Source: Betaproteobacteria bacterium
GTDB lineage: Bacteria; Pseudomonadota; Gammaproteobacteria; Burkholderiales; SG8-39
Assembly (NCBI GenBank): GCA_011391185.1
Contig: JAABRB010000126.1
Location: 1-8,992, forward strand
Length of the DNA: 8,992 nucleotides
Reading direction: 5' to 3'
Position numbers and translations under genes: made by a program. Below the pieces are notes generated by a model. It did no database searches. It was not told the origin of the DNA and was given only the letters and a program-made list of their open reading frames with translations. Position 1 is the stretch's first letter. Each line of letters opens with the position of its first letter. Positions 1 to 5,933 of the stretch are shown here, piece by piece.

Positions 1-815
1 GATCCGATCTGAGCGTTCCGGCATTCGCAGAGATCGTGCTCGAGGGACACATCGCACCGGACGAAACGGCCCTGGAGGGGCGCAATGGCGCTCACGCGCC
101 GCCGCGCCCGGGGGCAGGTTACGAAACGGCCCTGGAGGGGCGCAATGGCGCTGGCGCGCCGCCGCGCCCGGGGGCAGGTTACGAAACGGCCCTGGAGGGG
201 CCGTTTGGCGACCACACCGGCTACTACAACGAGCGGGAGCGCTTTCCGGTCTTCACGATCGACCGCATCACGATGCGCCGCGACCCGATCTACCACTCCA
301 CCTATACCGGCAAGCCGCCCGACGAGCCGGCCGTGCTCGGCGTGGCGCTGAACGAGGTGTTCGTGCCGCTCCTGCAGAAGCAGTTCCCGGAGATCGCGGA
401 CTTCTATCTGCCACCGGAAGGGTGCTCGTATCGACTGGCCTGCGTGAGCATCCGCAAGCAGTACCCGGGCCACGCCAAGCGCGTGATGTTCGGGATCTGG
501 AGTGTCCTCCGCCAGTTCATGTACACCAAGCTCATCATCGTCACCGACGACGATGTGAACATCCGCGACTGGAAGGAAATGATCTGGGCGATCACCACGC
601 GCGTCGATGCGGCGCGTGACACGACGATCGTGGAGAACACTCCCATCGACTATCTCGATTTCGCAAGCCCGGTGGCGGGGCTCGGCTCGAAGATGGGCAT
701 CGACGCGACCAACAAGTGGCCGGGCGAAACGTCGCGGGCCTGGGGCACGCCGATCGCGATGGATGCCGCCGTGCGGCAGCGCATCGACGAGCTTTGGGGC
801 ACACTCGGCCTCTGA
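1..815 (+). CDS. ubiD: UbiD, 4-hydroxy-3-polyprenylbenzoate decarboxylase, 3' part, with in-frame repeat insertion
   Basis: This is the C-terminal part of the prenylated-FMN-dependent decarboxylase of ubiquinone synthesis; the 5' end lies outside the window, and the first full codon is at position 3. Family blocks seen are [20 protein letters not shown] (from 195), [83 protein letters not shown] and [10 protein letters not shown], all as I recall them from E. coli UbiD. The odd part is between AEIVLEG and [12 protein letters not shown]. Instead of about seven linking residues (DETALEG type), the frame carries two extra 20-residue repeats (RNGA[HG][19 protein letters not shown]) encoded at 61-180. 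The acidic residues of EGPFGD correspond to the Glu pair that holds and protonates substrate near prFMN in Fdc1, so the insert sits next to the active site. Everything downstream is intact, and the gene ends at TGA 813-815, just before the next gene. The family call is very secure; whether the enzyme works is unknown. Confidence 0.96.
   Translation, partial: SDLSVPAFAEIVLEGHIAPDETALEGRNGAHAPPRPGAGYETALEGRNGAGAPPRPGAGYETALEGPFGDHTGYYNERERFPVFTIDRITMRRDPIYHSTYTGKPPDEPAVLGVALNEVFVPLLQKQFPEIADFYLPPEGCSYRLACVSIRKQYPGHAKRVMFGIWSVLRQFMYTKLIIVTDDDVNIRDWKEMIWAITTRVDAARDTTIVENTPIDYLDFASPVAGLGSKMGIDATNKWPGETSRAWGTPIAMDAAVRQRIDELWGTLGL
61..200 (+). repeat. 60 bp tandem repeat (2 full copies plus 20 bp) inside ubiD
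   Basis: Copy 1 is 61-120, copy 2 is 121-180, and the first 20 bases recur at 181-200. The full copies differ only at two adjacent bases (93-94 CA versus 153-154 GG), changing His to Gly. Each copy is a 20-base part (ACGAAACGGCCCTGGAGGGG) that belongs to the normal gene, followed by a 40-base foreign part. The foreign part contains a short inverted repeat, GGCGC-TCAC-GCGCC in copy 1 and GGCGC-TGGC-GCGCC in copy 2. The arrangement looks like a 40 bp insertion with a 20 bp flanking duplication that was then duplicated in tandem. Since 60 is divisible by three, the reading frame survives. Confidence 0.97.
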
Positions 816-826
816 GAGGAGTTCCG

Positions 827-1237
827 ATGACTGCCGAACCCGAAAAGGTCCAGACCCCATCGCAGCCGACCGAGTCGCTGGTGAACGTGGCGCATCTCGT
901 CTATGCGCTGCACGCGTGGAGCGTGATCACCGGAATCGTGGGCGCCGCGACGATCGTGGGCATGTTTCTCACCGGCTGGCCCTCGATCATCGCGGTGATC
1001 ATCAACTACGTGAAACGGCCCGACGCGCGCGGCACCTGGCTCGATTCGCACTTCGGCTGGCAGATTCGCACGTTCTGGTACACGCTGCTCTGGGTCGTGA
1101 TTGCGGTCATCGCGGCCTTTACCGTGGTCGGGTTGCCCGTGGCGATCGGAATCGCGATCGTCATCACGCTCTGGGTCGTCTATCGCATCGTGCGCGGCTG
1201 GATCGCGCTCGCGTCCGCGAAGCCGATGCCTGCCTGA
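827..1237 (+). CDS. Small DUF4870/COG3671-like integral membrane protein
   Basis: A 136-residue membrane protein. The start at 827 is chosen because a purine-rich Shine-Dalgarno sequence (GAGAGGAG, about 814-821) lies just upstream and because it falls 11 bases after the ubiD stop. Residues 1-18 are hydrophilic. Hydrophobic segments lie at about 20-60 (probably two spans, or one plus a re-entrant part), 83-101 and 103-121. The central block NYVKRPDARGTWLDSHFGWQ with IRTFWYTLLW, and the ending YRIVRGWIALASAKPMP, are what I recall from the DUF4870-like COG3671 predicted membrane proteins of proteobacteria. The molecular function of this family is not established. Close spacing suggests co-transcription with ubiD, but nothing here ties it to ubiquinone synthesis. 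A strong hairpin terminator follows 20 bases after the stop. Confidence 0.85.
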   Translation: MTAEPEKVQTPSQPTESLVNVAHLVYALHAWSVITGIVGAATIVGMFLTGWPSIIAVIINYVKRPDARGTWLDSHFGWQIRTFWYTLLWVVIAVIAAFTVVGLPVAIGIAIVITLWVVYRIVRGWIALASAKPMPA

Positions 1238-1257
1238 TCCGCTGCCGCACGCCCCTC

Positions 1258-1293
1258 AAACAAAAAGCCCGGCGCAAGCCGGGCTTTTTGTTT
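1258..1293. terminator. Bidirectional intrinsic terminator
   Basis: The two 15-base arms (1258-1272 and 1279-1293) are perfectly complementary around a six-base loop CGCAAG. The core is AAAGCCCGG/CCGGGCTTT, flanked by A-runs on the left and T-runs on the right, so a U-tract follows the hairpin on either strand. It lies between two convergent genes, the small membrane protein (plus) and the outer-membrane protein (minus), and should end both transcripts. Confidence 0.93.
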
Positions 1294-1311
1294 TAAGGAG
1301 CTGCTACGCGT

Positions 1312-1950
1312 TCAGAACTTCACGAGCGCGCTTGCGGACCAGGTGCCGACCCGCATCTCGCCGGAATTGTTATCGCCGAACTTGCCGAAGTTCTCGTACT
1401 CGGCGCGCAGCGCCCAACGGTGATTGATGTCGAACTGCGCGCCGACGCCCCAGGTGAAGTTCGTGCTGCGCTTCGACACGGGCAGTAGGTTGGCGGGTGT
1501 CACGCCGACGACCTCGGTGTCGATCTGACCGCTTACCGCGCCCAGCCGGCCGATCGCGCTGACGTTCGGCGTGATCGGCAGGTAACCGATCGCATCCAGC
1601 ACATATGCGTCGAGCGAGCTCGTTGCCGTGCCGACGCCGGCCGCACCGGAATAATCGTTGGTGAACTTCCCGAGGTAGTAGTAGCCGCCTTCGACTCCGA
1701 AGTACTTGTGGAAGCGCCAGCCGGCGAATCCCTTGACGGCGCCGGCGTTCTTCTGCGCATCCCACGCCGTTCCTGCTGGCGGCGTATACGACGAACCGTC
1801 ATAGGTCGCCACCGATAGTCCACCGCCTGCGCCGAGATAGAAGCCGGTCTGGCTCGACGGCTCGACGTTGGTTGTCTGCGCGGCCGCGATTGTCGGCAGC
1901 ACCGCGAGCGCGGCAGTTGCCGCTGCAATCGGAAAGTGTCTGAATTTCAT
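1312..1950 (-). CDS. Outer-membrane beta-barrel protein (OmpA-N/opacity type)
   Basis: A 212-residue protein with a typical signal peptide: Lys/Arg at residues 2-4, a hydrophobic core at about 7-21, and cleavage likely after AAA at residue 24. The mature part has alternating aromatic and glycine-rich strands: FYLGAGGGLSVATYD, VKGFAGWRFHKYFGVEGGYY, SAIGRLGAVSG, TNFTWGVGAQFDINHRWALR, AEYENFGKFG. It ends in a C-terminal Phe (SALVKF), the usual outer-membrane assembly signal. This fits an eight-stranded barrel of the OMP_b-brl/OmpA N-terminal class. There is no C-terminal peptidoglycan-binding domain, so it is a stand-alone barrel. A Shine-Dalgarno (GGAGAG) lies about eight bases before the ATG on the minus strand, and a sigma-70-type promoter lies upstream. 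Substrate or ligand cannot be told from sequence. Confidence 0.9.
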   Translation of the reverse strand: MKFRHFPIAAATAALAVLPTIAAAQTTNVEPSSQTGFYLGAGGGLSVATYDGSSYTPPAGTAWDAQKNAGAVKGFAGWRFHKYFGVEGGYYYLGKFTNDYSGAAGVGTATSSLDAYVLDAIGYLPITPNVSAIGRLGAVSGQIDTEVVGVTPANLLPVSKRSTNFTWGVGAQFDINHRWALRAEYENFGKFGDNNSGEMRVGTWSASALVKF

Positions 1951-2009
1951 CGTTGTTCTCTCCAGCTTATTGGATGATTCGCCGGCGGCGTCGCCGCTTG
2001 GGCCACTAA

Positions 2010-2037
2010 ATCATAGCGTTAACCAGAAATGTTTCAA
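2010..2037 (-). promoter_or_regulatory. Sigma-70-type promoter for the outer-membrane protein gene
   Basis: Read on the minus strand, TTGAAA (2037-2032) is followed after 16 bases by TATGAT (2015-2010). Both hexamers are close to consensus and lie in a locally AT-rich stretch of otherwise GC-rich DNA. Transcription would start near 2003, giving a leader of about 50 bases before the ATG at 1950. A weaker overlapping possibility further upstream on the same strand is TTGTAA with GATTAT. Confidence 0.65.
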
Positions 2038-2170
2038 TAAGATTCTCGCATAATCGTCCTAAGTGTATGGTTTTTACAACATTTAACCATGAGATCCCGG
2101 TCGAAAAAGCCATGGTCCGGATCCTGCTTACTCCCTCCGGGCCGCCGGTCACCGGGTCTTGGGGGCCCAA

Positions 2171-2190
2171 CCGGGCTCCCGGGAGCCCGG
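2171..2190. repeat. Perfect 20 bp palindrome upstream of the transglycosylase gene
   Basis: CCGGGCTCCCGGGAGCCCGG is a perfect palindrome with two 10-base arms and no loop. It is preceded at 2159-2170 by a second small inverted repeat (TTGGG-GG-CCCAA). Both lie in the leader region 10-65 bases before the start of the lytic transglycosylase. It could be a binding site for a dimeric regulator or, as RNA, a structured leader. There is no T-tract, so it is not a simple terminator. Confidence 0.6.
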
Positions 2191-2223
2191 CGCCGGCGCA
2201 TGACGACAAAACGGGTTCGGCAC

Positions 2224-2943
2224 ATGGAATCGGGAACGAAACGGGGAATCGGCAGCAAGGCTGCCCGTCTGGCGCGGTCCGCCCTGGCGGTGATGGCGCT
2301 CGCCTGGCCGATTGCGGCCGTGGCGGACATCTACGTGCTCGTCGAACCGAACGGGACGAAGCGCTTTTCGAATCAGCCCGACGACCCGCGTTATCGGCTC
2401 TTCCAGAAGGAGCCGACCGAGTACCAGCTCAAGCCCGCTCGTGCGCTCGGCAACGTGCGCAACCCCGGGGACTACCGGTTGCGGAATCCCGCCGCGCGCC
2501 AGCCCGACCGATACGCCAACCCGCTCCTCGAGGGCCGGCCGTTTCAGGCGCACGTGCAGACGGCCGCAAAGCAGCACGAAGTCGACCCGGCGCTCGTGCA
2601 CGCGGTGATTGCCGCCGAATCGAACTACAACCCGAAGGCCGTCTCGAACAAAGGCGCCATCGGGCTCATGCAGATCATGCCGGACACCGGGCGGCGCTTC
2701 GGCGCGCAGGCGAAAGAGCTGTACTCGCCCGGCCGGAACATTGCTGTCGGCGTGCGTTATCTCGCGGAGCTCATCGAGATGTTCGACGGTGACATCGAGC
2801 TTGCGCTCGCAAGCTACAACGCAGGCGAGAACACCGTGATCCGCTTCGGCCGCAAGGTGCCGCCTTACCCCGAGACGCGCGCCTACGTGCCGCGCGTGCT
2901 GCGCTACTACGAGCAGCTCAAGCCCGCCTACGGCGAGAGTTGA
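2224..2943 (+). CDS. Periplasmic lytic transglycosylase (SLT domain) with DUF4124-like N-terminus
   Basis: A peptidoglycan-cleaving lytic transglycosylase of 239 residues. From ATG 2224 the protein has a basic N-terminus, a hydrophobic segment at about 20-33 and a likely cleavage after AVA (about residue 34), so it is exported. Next comes a DUF4124-like segment (DIYVLVEPNGTKRFSNQP, 35-52). The catalytic SLT domain covers about 105-235, with AAESNYNP (E132 is the expected catalytic acid), GAIGLMQIMPDT (144-155), ASYNAGE (196-202) and PETRAYVPRVLRYY (216-229). These are the standard family 1 motifs. An alternative start is ATG 2200, adding eight residues; neither has a strong Shine-Dalgarno. 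The frame stays open to an ATG at 2089, but that stretch is Arg/Pro/Gly-rich and runs through palindromes, so I exclude it. A repeat cluster starts ten bases after the stop. Confidence 0.92.
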   Translation: MESGTKRGIGSKAARLARSALAVMALAWPIAAVADIYVLVEPNGTKRFSNQPDDPRYRLFQKEPTEYQLKPARALGNVRNPGDYRLRNPAARQPDRYANPLLEGRPFQAHVQTAAKQHEVDPALVHAVIAAESNYNPKAVSNKGAIGLMQIMPDTGRRFGAQAKELYSPGRNIAVGVRYLAELIEMFDGDIELALASYNAGENTVIRFGRKVPPYPETRAYVPRVLRYYEQLKPAYGES

Positions 2944-2952
2944 GCGCTTTTT

Positions 2953-3124
2953 CCCCTCCTTTCCAAGGAGGCGTCCGCCCGCAGAGCGGGAGGCGGTTGA
3001 GGATTCGCTAAGCGCTGCACACCACCCTGTCACGCTTCGCATGCCACCCCTCCTCGGAGAGGAGGGGAGCTTTTTCTTCCCCTCCTTTCCAAGGAGGGGT
3101 CCGCCCGCAGGGCGGGGGGTGGTT
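2953..3124. repeat. Palindromic repeat cluster 1 (forward-reverse-forward)
   Basis: Three units of the two-hairpin repeat lie here: forward 2953-2998 (46 bp), reverse 3020-3067 (48 bp) and forward 3079-3124 (46 bp). In a forward unit, hairpin A is CCCCTCCTT, a three-base loop, then AAGGAGGGG (slightly degraded in the first unit). Hairpin B is CCGCCC-GCA-GGGCGG in the third unit, and each unit ends GG[TC]GGTT. The first forward unit and the reverse unit are separated by a 21-base spacer (2999-3019, containing GGATTCG) that resembles the spacer of cluster 3. The cluster fills most of the 297 bp gap between the transglycosylase and cupin genes. Confidence 0.93.
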
Positions 3125-3153
3125 CCGGACATTCCCGCATGCTGCCCCGCGCC

Positions 3154-3182
3154 TTGTCCCCCCCGCGCTAACCGGCTACAGT
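3154..3182 (+). promoter_or_regulatory. Possible sigma-70-type promoter for the cupin-flavoprotein pair
   Basis: TTGTCC (3154-3159) and TACAGT (3177-3182) are separated by 17 bases, the optimal spacing. This lies about 60 bases before the cupin ATG and just after repeat cluster 1. A small hairpin (CCCGCG-TTT-CGCGGG, 3194-3208) would sit in the resulting leader. The hexamers match only moderately, so this is a candidate. Confidence 0.4.
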
Positions 3183-3240
3183 CCTCGATGGAACCCGCGT
3201 TTCGCGGGGCAGCTCTCACTCGACCGGAGGCGCACCAGCC

Positions 3241-3708
3241 ATGACGACGGCCATCACTCCCAATGCCCCCAATCACGCCAAGCTGGCGCCCCTCGCGTCC
3301 CGATTCGTCGATGTCGAAGGGCTGCCCTGGGAGAAGACCGCGTATGCCGGCGTCGAGTGCAAGAACCTCGTCGTGGATCGCAGCACCGGACTGATCACTT
3401 CGCTCATGCGGTTTGCGCCGGGGGTGAAGCTGCCCGACCATGAGCACGTGCTGATCGAGCAGACCTATGTGCTCGAAGGGAGCCTCGTGTGCCCGGAGGG
3501 CGAGTGCACGGCCGGCAACTTCGTGTGGCGTCCGGCGGGCAGCCGCCACGAGGCGTGGGCGGGCCCCGAGGGCGGGGTCATGCTCGCGATGTTCCAGATC
3601 CCGAACAAGTTCCTGCAGGCCGACGGGCGCGCGCTCGACTTCACCGGGAACGACTGGCAGAAGATCTGGGGCAAGGCGCACGAGCGCGCCGAAGCCGCCA
3701 CGGCCTGA
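3241..3708 (+). CDS. Cupin-domain protein (ChrR-like cupin)
   Basis: A 155-residue single-domain cupin without a signal peptide, so cytoplasmic. The first cupin motif is an exact match to G-x5-HxH-x3-E-x6-G at residues 61-80 (GVKLPDHEHVLIEQTYVLEG), giving metal ligands H67, H69 and E73. The second motif at 92-103 (GNFVWRPAGSRH) supplies H103 and lacks the usual final Asn. With three His and one Glu, it can probably bind Fe, Mn or Zn. Proteins of this shape include the metal-binding domains of ChrR-type regulators and small dioxygenases; the sequence does not decide between them. GGAGG at 3226-3230 is ten bases before the ATG, a rather wide but acceptable spacing. The flavoprotein frame follows directly, so the two probably form an operon acting on the same substrate class. 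Confidence 0.85.
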   Translation: MTTAITPNAPNHAKLAPLASRFVDVEGLPWEKTAYAGVECKNLVVDRSTGLITSLMRFAPGVKLPDHEHVLIEQTYVLEGSLVCPEGECTAGNFVWRPAGSRHEAWAGPEGGVMLAMFQIPNKFLQADGRALDFTGNDWQKIWGKAHERAEAATA

Positions 3709-3709
3709 G

Positions 3710-5455
3710 CGCGCCGCGTCGCGCGCAACATCCCCGCAACATCCCGCGAGACCCGCCGTCACGCCGCGTGCTTCGAGGGACGTCGTCTGTGACGTCCTGG
3801 TCATCGGCTCGGGCGCGGGCGGTCTGGCGGCCGCGGTCACCGCGGGCCATCAGGGCCTCGATGTCATCGTCGCCGAGAAGGCGGCCGTTTACGGCGGCGC
3901 CACGGCGCGATCGGGCGGATGGATCTGGATGCCGTGCCATCCGTTCCAGGAGGCGATCGGCGTTGCGGACAGCCGTGAGGAAGCTGAGCGCTACCTCCTG
4001 CACGAAGCGGGCGAGCACTACGATGCGGATCGCATCGACGCGTTCCTCACGCACGGACCGCGCATGGTCGAGTTCTTCACCCGGGAGACGGTGGTGCAGT
4101 TCACGCCCTCGGCCATCTACCCCGACTACCATCCCGACGTTCCCGGCGGAAAGGCCGCGGGGCGCGCGCTGGTCGCCCAGAACTTCGACGGACGCGCGCT
4201 CGGCACGCTCCTCGCGAAGGTGCGTCCGCCGCTGCCGGAGCTTCTGCTCCTCGGCATGGCGATCGGCTCGGGCGATGAGCTCAGGCACTTCCAGCGCGCA
4301 ACGCGCTCGCTCGGCTCGTTCGCCTACACCGCGCGGCGCCTCGCGGGGCACGTGGGCGAGCTGCTCATGCACGGCCGCGGCGTGCGGCTCACGAGCGGCA
4401 ACGCGCTCATCGGCCGTTTGCTCAAGGCGGCTGTCGATTCCGGAGTGAAGCTGTGGGATTCCGCGCCAGCGCGCGGGCTCGTCATCGAGAAGGGCACGGT
4501 GCGTGGTGCGACCATCGAGCGCGACGGGCAAGCCGTGCATGTCGAAGCGCGCCGCGGCGTCGTGCTGGCATGCGGTGGCTTCCCCCGGGACAGCGAGCGG
4601 CGCAAGCGACTCTTCCCGCATCGTGAGCACTGGTCGCCGGCGCCCGAGTCGAATACCGGCGACGGATTGCGACTTGCCGAGAGCGCCGGTGCGGAACTCG
4701 ATGAAACGCTGCCCAATGCGGCCGCGTGGGTGCCCGTATCGCTGGTGTCGCGCGAGAACGGTGAAACCGGGCTCTTCCCGCACGTCGTGGACCGCGGGAA
4801 GCCCGGCGTGATCGCCGTGACGCGCGCGGGCCGCCGGTTCGTGAACGAGAGCAATTCCTACCACGACTTCGTGCAGGCGATGCGCGCCGCGAGCGGGGGC
4901 GACGAGCCGGTCTCGGCCTACCTCGTGACCGACCATCGTGCGATCCGCGCCTACGGCCTGGGCTGCGTGAAGCCGCGCCCCTTTTCGCTCGCGCCGCACC
5001 TCGCGTCCGGTTACCTCCTGCGCGGGAACACGCTCGCGGCGCTCGCCGCGGTGGCGGCCATCGATCCGGCCGTGTTCGCGGCGACGGTGGGCGAGTACAA
5101 TCGTCACGCCGCGCGTGGCGAGGATCCGGCGTACGGCAAGGGCGGCACCGCGTACAACCGCTTCTATGGCGATGCCGACCGCAAGCCCAACCCGTGTCTC
5201 GCGCCGCTCGCCGCGCCGCCGTACTACGCGGTGAAGGTCGTGATCGGCGAGATCGGCACCTACGCCGGCATTCGCACCGACCGCCACGCGCGCGCGCTCG
5301 ACGCGCGCCGCGAGCCGATCCCCGGCCTCTACGCCGCGGGTAACGACATGGCGAGCATCATGGGCGGCGCCTACCCCGGTCCCGGCATTACCCTTGGCCC
5401 CGCGATGACCTTCGGCTGGATTGCCGGACGGCATCTCGCGGGAATTTCAGGGTAG
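3710..5455 (+). CDS. FAD-dependent oxidoreductase (fumarate reductase/3-ketosteroid dehydrogenase type), start codon not found
   Basis: A flavoprotein of the FAD_binding_2 class, about 560-580 residues, a normal length for KstD-like dehydrogenases. The FAD-binding fold starts with CDVLVIGSGAGGLAAA (GSGAGG at 3806-3823) and continues with GGATARSGGWIWMP. The C-terminal part has PPYYAVKVV, GTYAGIRTD and then GLYAAGNDMASIMGGAYP followed by GPGITLGPAMTFG, all typical. These enzymes remove or add hydrogens across a carbon-carbon bond of steroids or organic acids; the substrate here cannot be named. The start is a problem: between the in-frame ATG at 3467 (deep inside the cupin gene, followed by Arg/Ser-rich out-of-frame peptide) and the FAD motif there is no ATG, GTG or TTG in this frame. 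I therefore place the left end just after the cupin stop as a convention. A non-standard start, a one-base sequence error (a GTG at 3768 is in another frame) or decay of the gene are all possible. Confidence 0.85.
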   Translation, partial: RAASRATSPQHPARPAVTPRASRDVVCDVLVIGSGAGGLAAAVTAGHQGLDVIVAEKAAVYGGATARSGGWIWMPCHPFQEAIGVADSREEAERYLLHEAGEHYDADRIDAFLTHGPRMVEFFTRETVVQFTPSAIYPDYHPDVPGGKAAGRALVAQNFDGRALGTLLAKVRPPLPELLLLGMAIGSGDELRHFQRATRSLGSFAYTARRLAGHVGELLMHGRGVRLTSGNALIGRLLKAAVDSGVKLWDSAPARGLVIEKGTVRGATIERDGQAVHVEARRGVVLACGGFPRDSERRKRLFPHREHWSPAPESNTGDGLRLAESAGAELDETLPNAAAWVPVSLVSRENGETGLFPHVVDRGKPGVIAVTRAGRRFVNESNSYHDFVQAMRAASGGDEPVSAYLVTDHRAIRAYGLGCVKPRPFSLAPHLASGYLLRGNTLAALAAVAAIDPAVFAATVGEYNRHAARGEDPAYGKGGTAYNRFYGDADRKPNPCLAPLAAPPYYAVKVVIGEIGTYAGIRTDRHARALDARREPIPGLYAAGNDMASIMGGAYPGPGITLGPAMTFGWIAGRHLAGISG

Positions 5456-5640
5456 TGGGCAGCGTTTCTTGATGATCGGTTATCCCCTCCTTTTCAAGGA
5501 GGGGTGCCCGCGAAGCGGGCGGGGTGGTTAAAGGCCAGCGTACTCAGGGTCGTGGGCGGCGTTCCTGGATGATTGGTTATCCCCTCCTTTTCAAGGAGGG
5601 GTGCCCGCGAAGCGGGCGGGGTGGTTTAGGGCCGAAGTAG
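5447..5640. repeat. Palindromic repeat cluster 2: 97 bp tandem duplication
   Basis: Two diverged copies of a 97 bp block (5447-5543 and 5544-5640) lie between the flavoprotein and the PsiF-like gene. Each contains one forward two-hairpin unit (5484-5529 and 5581-5626). The hairpin A arms are CCCCTCCTT/AAGGAGGGG, hairpin B is GCCCGC-GAA-GCGGGC, and the tail is GGGGTGGTT. The 46 bp units are identical, while the left flanks (around GTGGGC[AG]GCGTT and GATGAT[CT]GGTTAT) have drifted. The first copy begins inside the last codons of the flavoprotein gene, including its TAG; in the second copy that TAG is TCG. Confidence 0.92.
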
Positions 5641-5675
5641 CATGACGCGTTGTCGAGAGAGACAGGAGCAAGATC

Positions 5676-5918
5676 ATGAAGACGATCATCGTATCTATCG
5701 CATTGGCCGCGTTTTCCGGCCACGCTGTTGCGGCGACGTGTGTCGCGCAAGCGAACGGGAAGAAGCTCAAGGGTCACAACCAGGAGAGCTTTCTGAACAA
5801 GTGCGAAGCCGACGCGAAAAAGGCCTGCGAATCGCTGGCGAAGACGAAAGAGCTCGCGAGCACTGCCAAGCGGAACTACGTGAAGAAATGCGTGGCGGAC
5901 ACCGTGGGGAAGATGTAG
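5676..5918 (+). CDS. Small secreted PsiF-like protein with four cysteines
   Basis: An 80-residue protein with a signal peptide (Lys at residue 2, hydrophobic core 4-13, cleavage after AVA or AVAA near residues 19-20). The mature part is about 60 residues, lysine-rich and probably helical, with four cysteines (C22, C43, C51, C72). The stretch CVAQANGKKLKGHNQESFLN with KC following resembles the PsiF repeat (Cys, then Ala-rich, KKLKG, S-F-x-x-K-C) of phosphate-starvation-inducible proteins. A second Cys...NYVKKC echo follows. PsiF proteins have no defined biochemical role. A clear Shine-Dalgarno AGGAG (5664-5668) lies seven bases before the ATG. It ends 15 bases from the stop of the convergent DUF559 gene. 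I see no recognisable Pho box in the upstream repeat region. Confidence 0.8.
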   Translation: MKTIIVSIALAAFSGHAVAATCVAQANGKKLKGHNQESFLNKCEADAKKACESLAKTKELASTAKRNYVKKCVADTVGKM

Positions 5919-5933
5919 CGCGACTTTCCGCGA

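Noticed and set aside
61..200. CRISPR-like direct repeats at the left end
   Set aside because: There are only two and a third copies, both repeat and intervening parts are identical between copies, and they lie in frame within ubiD; this is a tandem repeat, not an array with distinct spacers.
2067..2792. 241-codon plus-strand open frame overlapping the transglycosylase
   Set aside because: Shadow frame; the transglycosylase frame has the SLT motifs and a signal peptide, whereas this one has none.
2953..3124. Repeat clusters as ordinary intrinsic terminators
   Set aside because: The hairpins are strong, but no T-tract follows them on the strand of the preceding gene; they may attenuate transcription or protect 3' ends, but they lack the terminator signature seen at 1258-1293.
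3467..3709. ATG at 3467 as start of the flavoprotein
   Set aside because: The first 80 codons would lie inside the cupin gene in another frame and encode Arg/Ser/Cys-rich peptide with no family similarity; the true homology begins near 3780.
2149..3840. 563-codon minus-strand open frame
   Set aside because: It runs antisense through the transglycosylase, repeat cluster 1 and the cupin, with Arg/Gly/His-rich low-complexity translation typical of a shadow frame in GC-rich DNA.
3641..5434. 597-codon minus-strand open frame
   Set aside because: Antisense shadow of the flavoprotein; Arg/His/Ala-rich translation with no recognisable domain.
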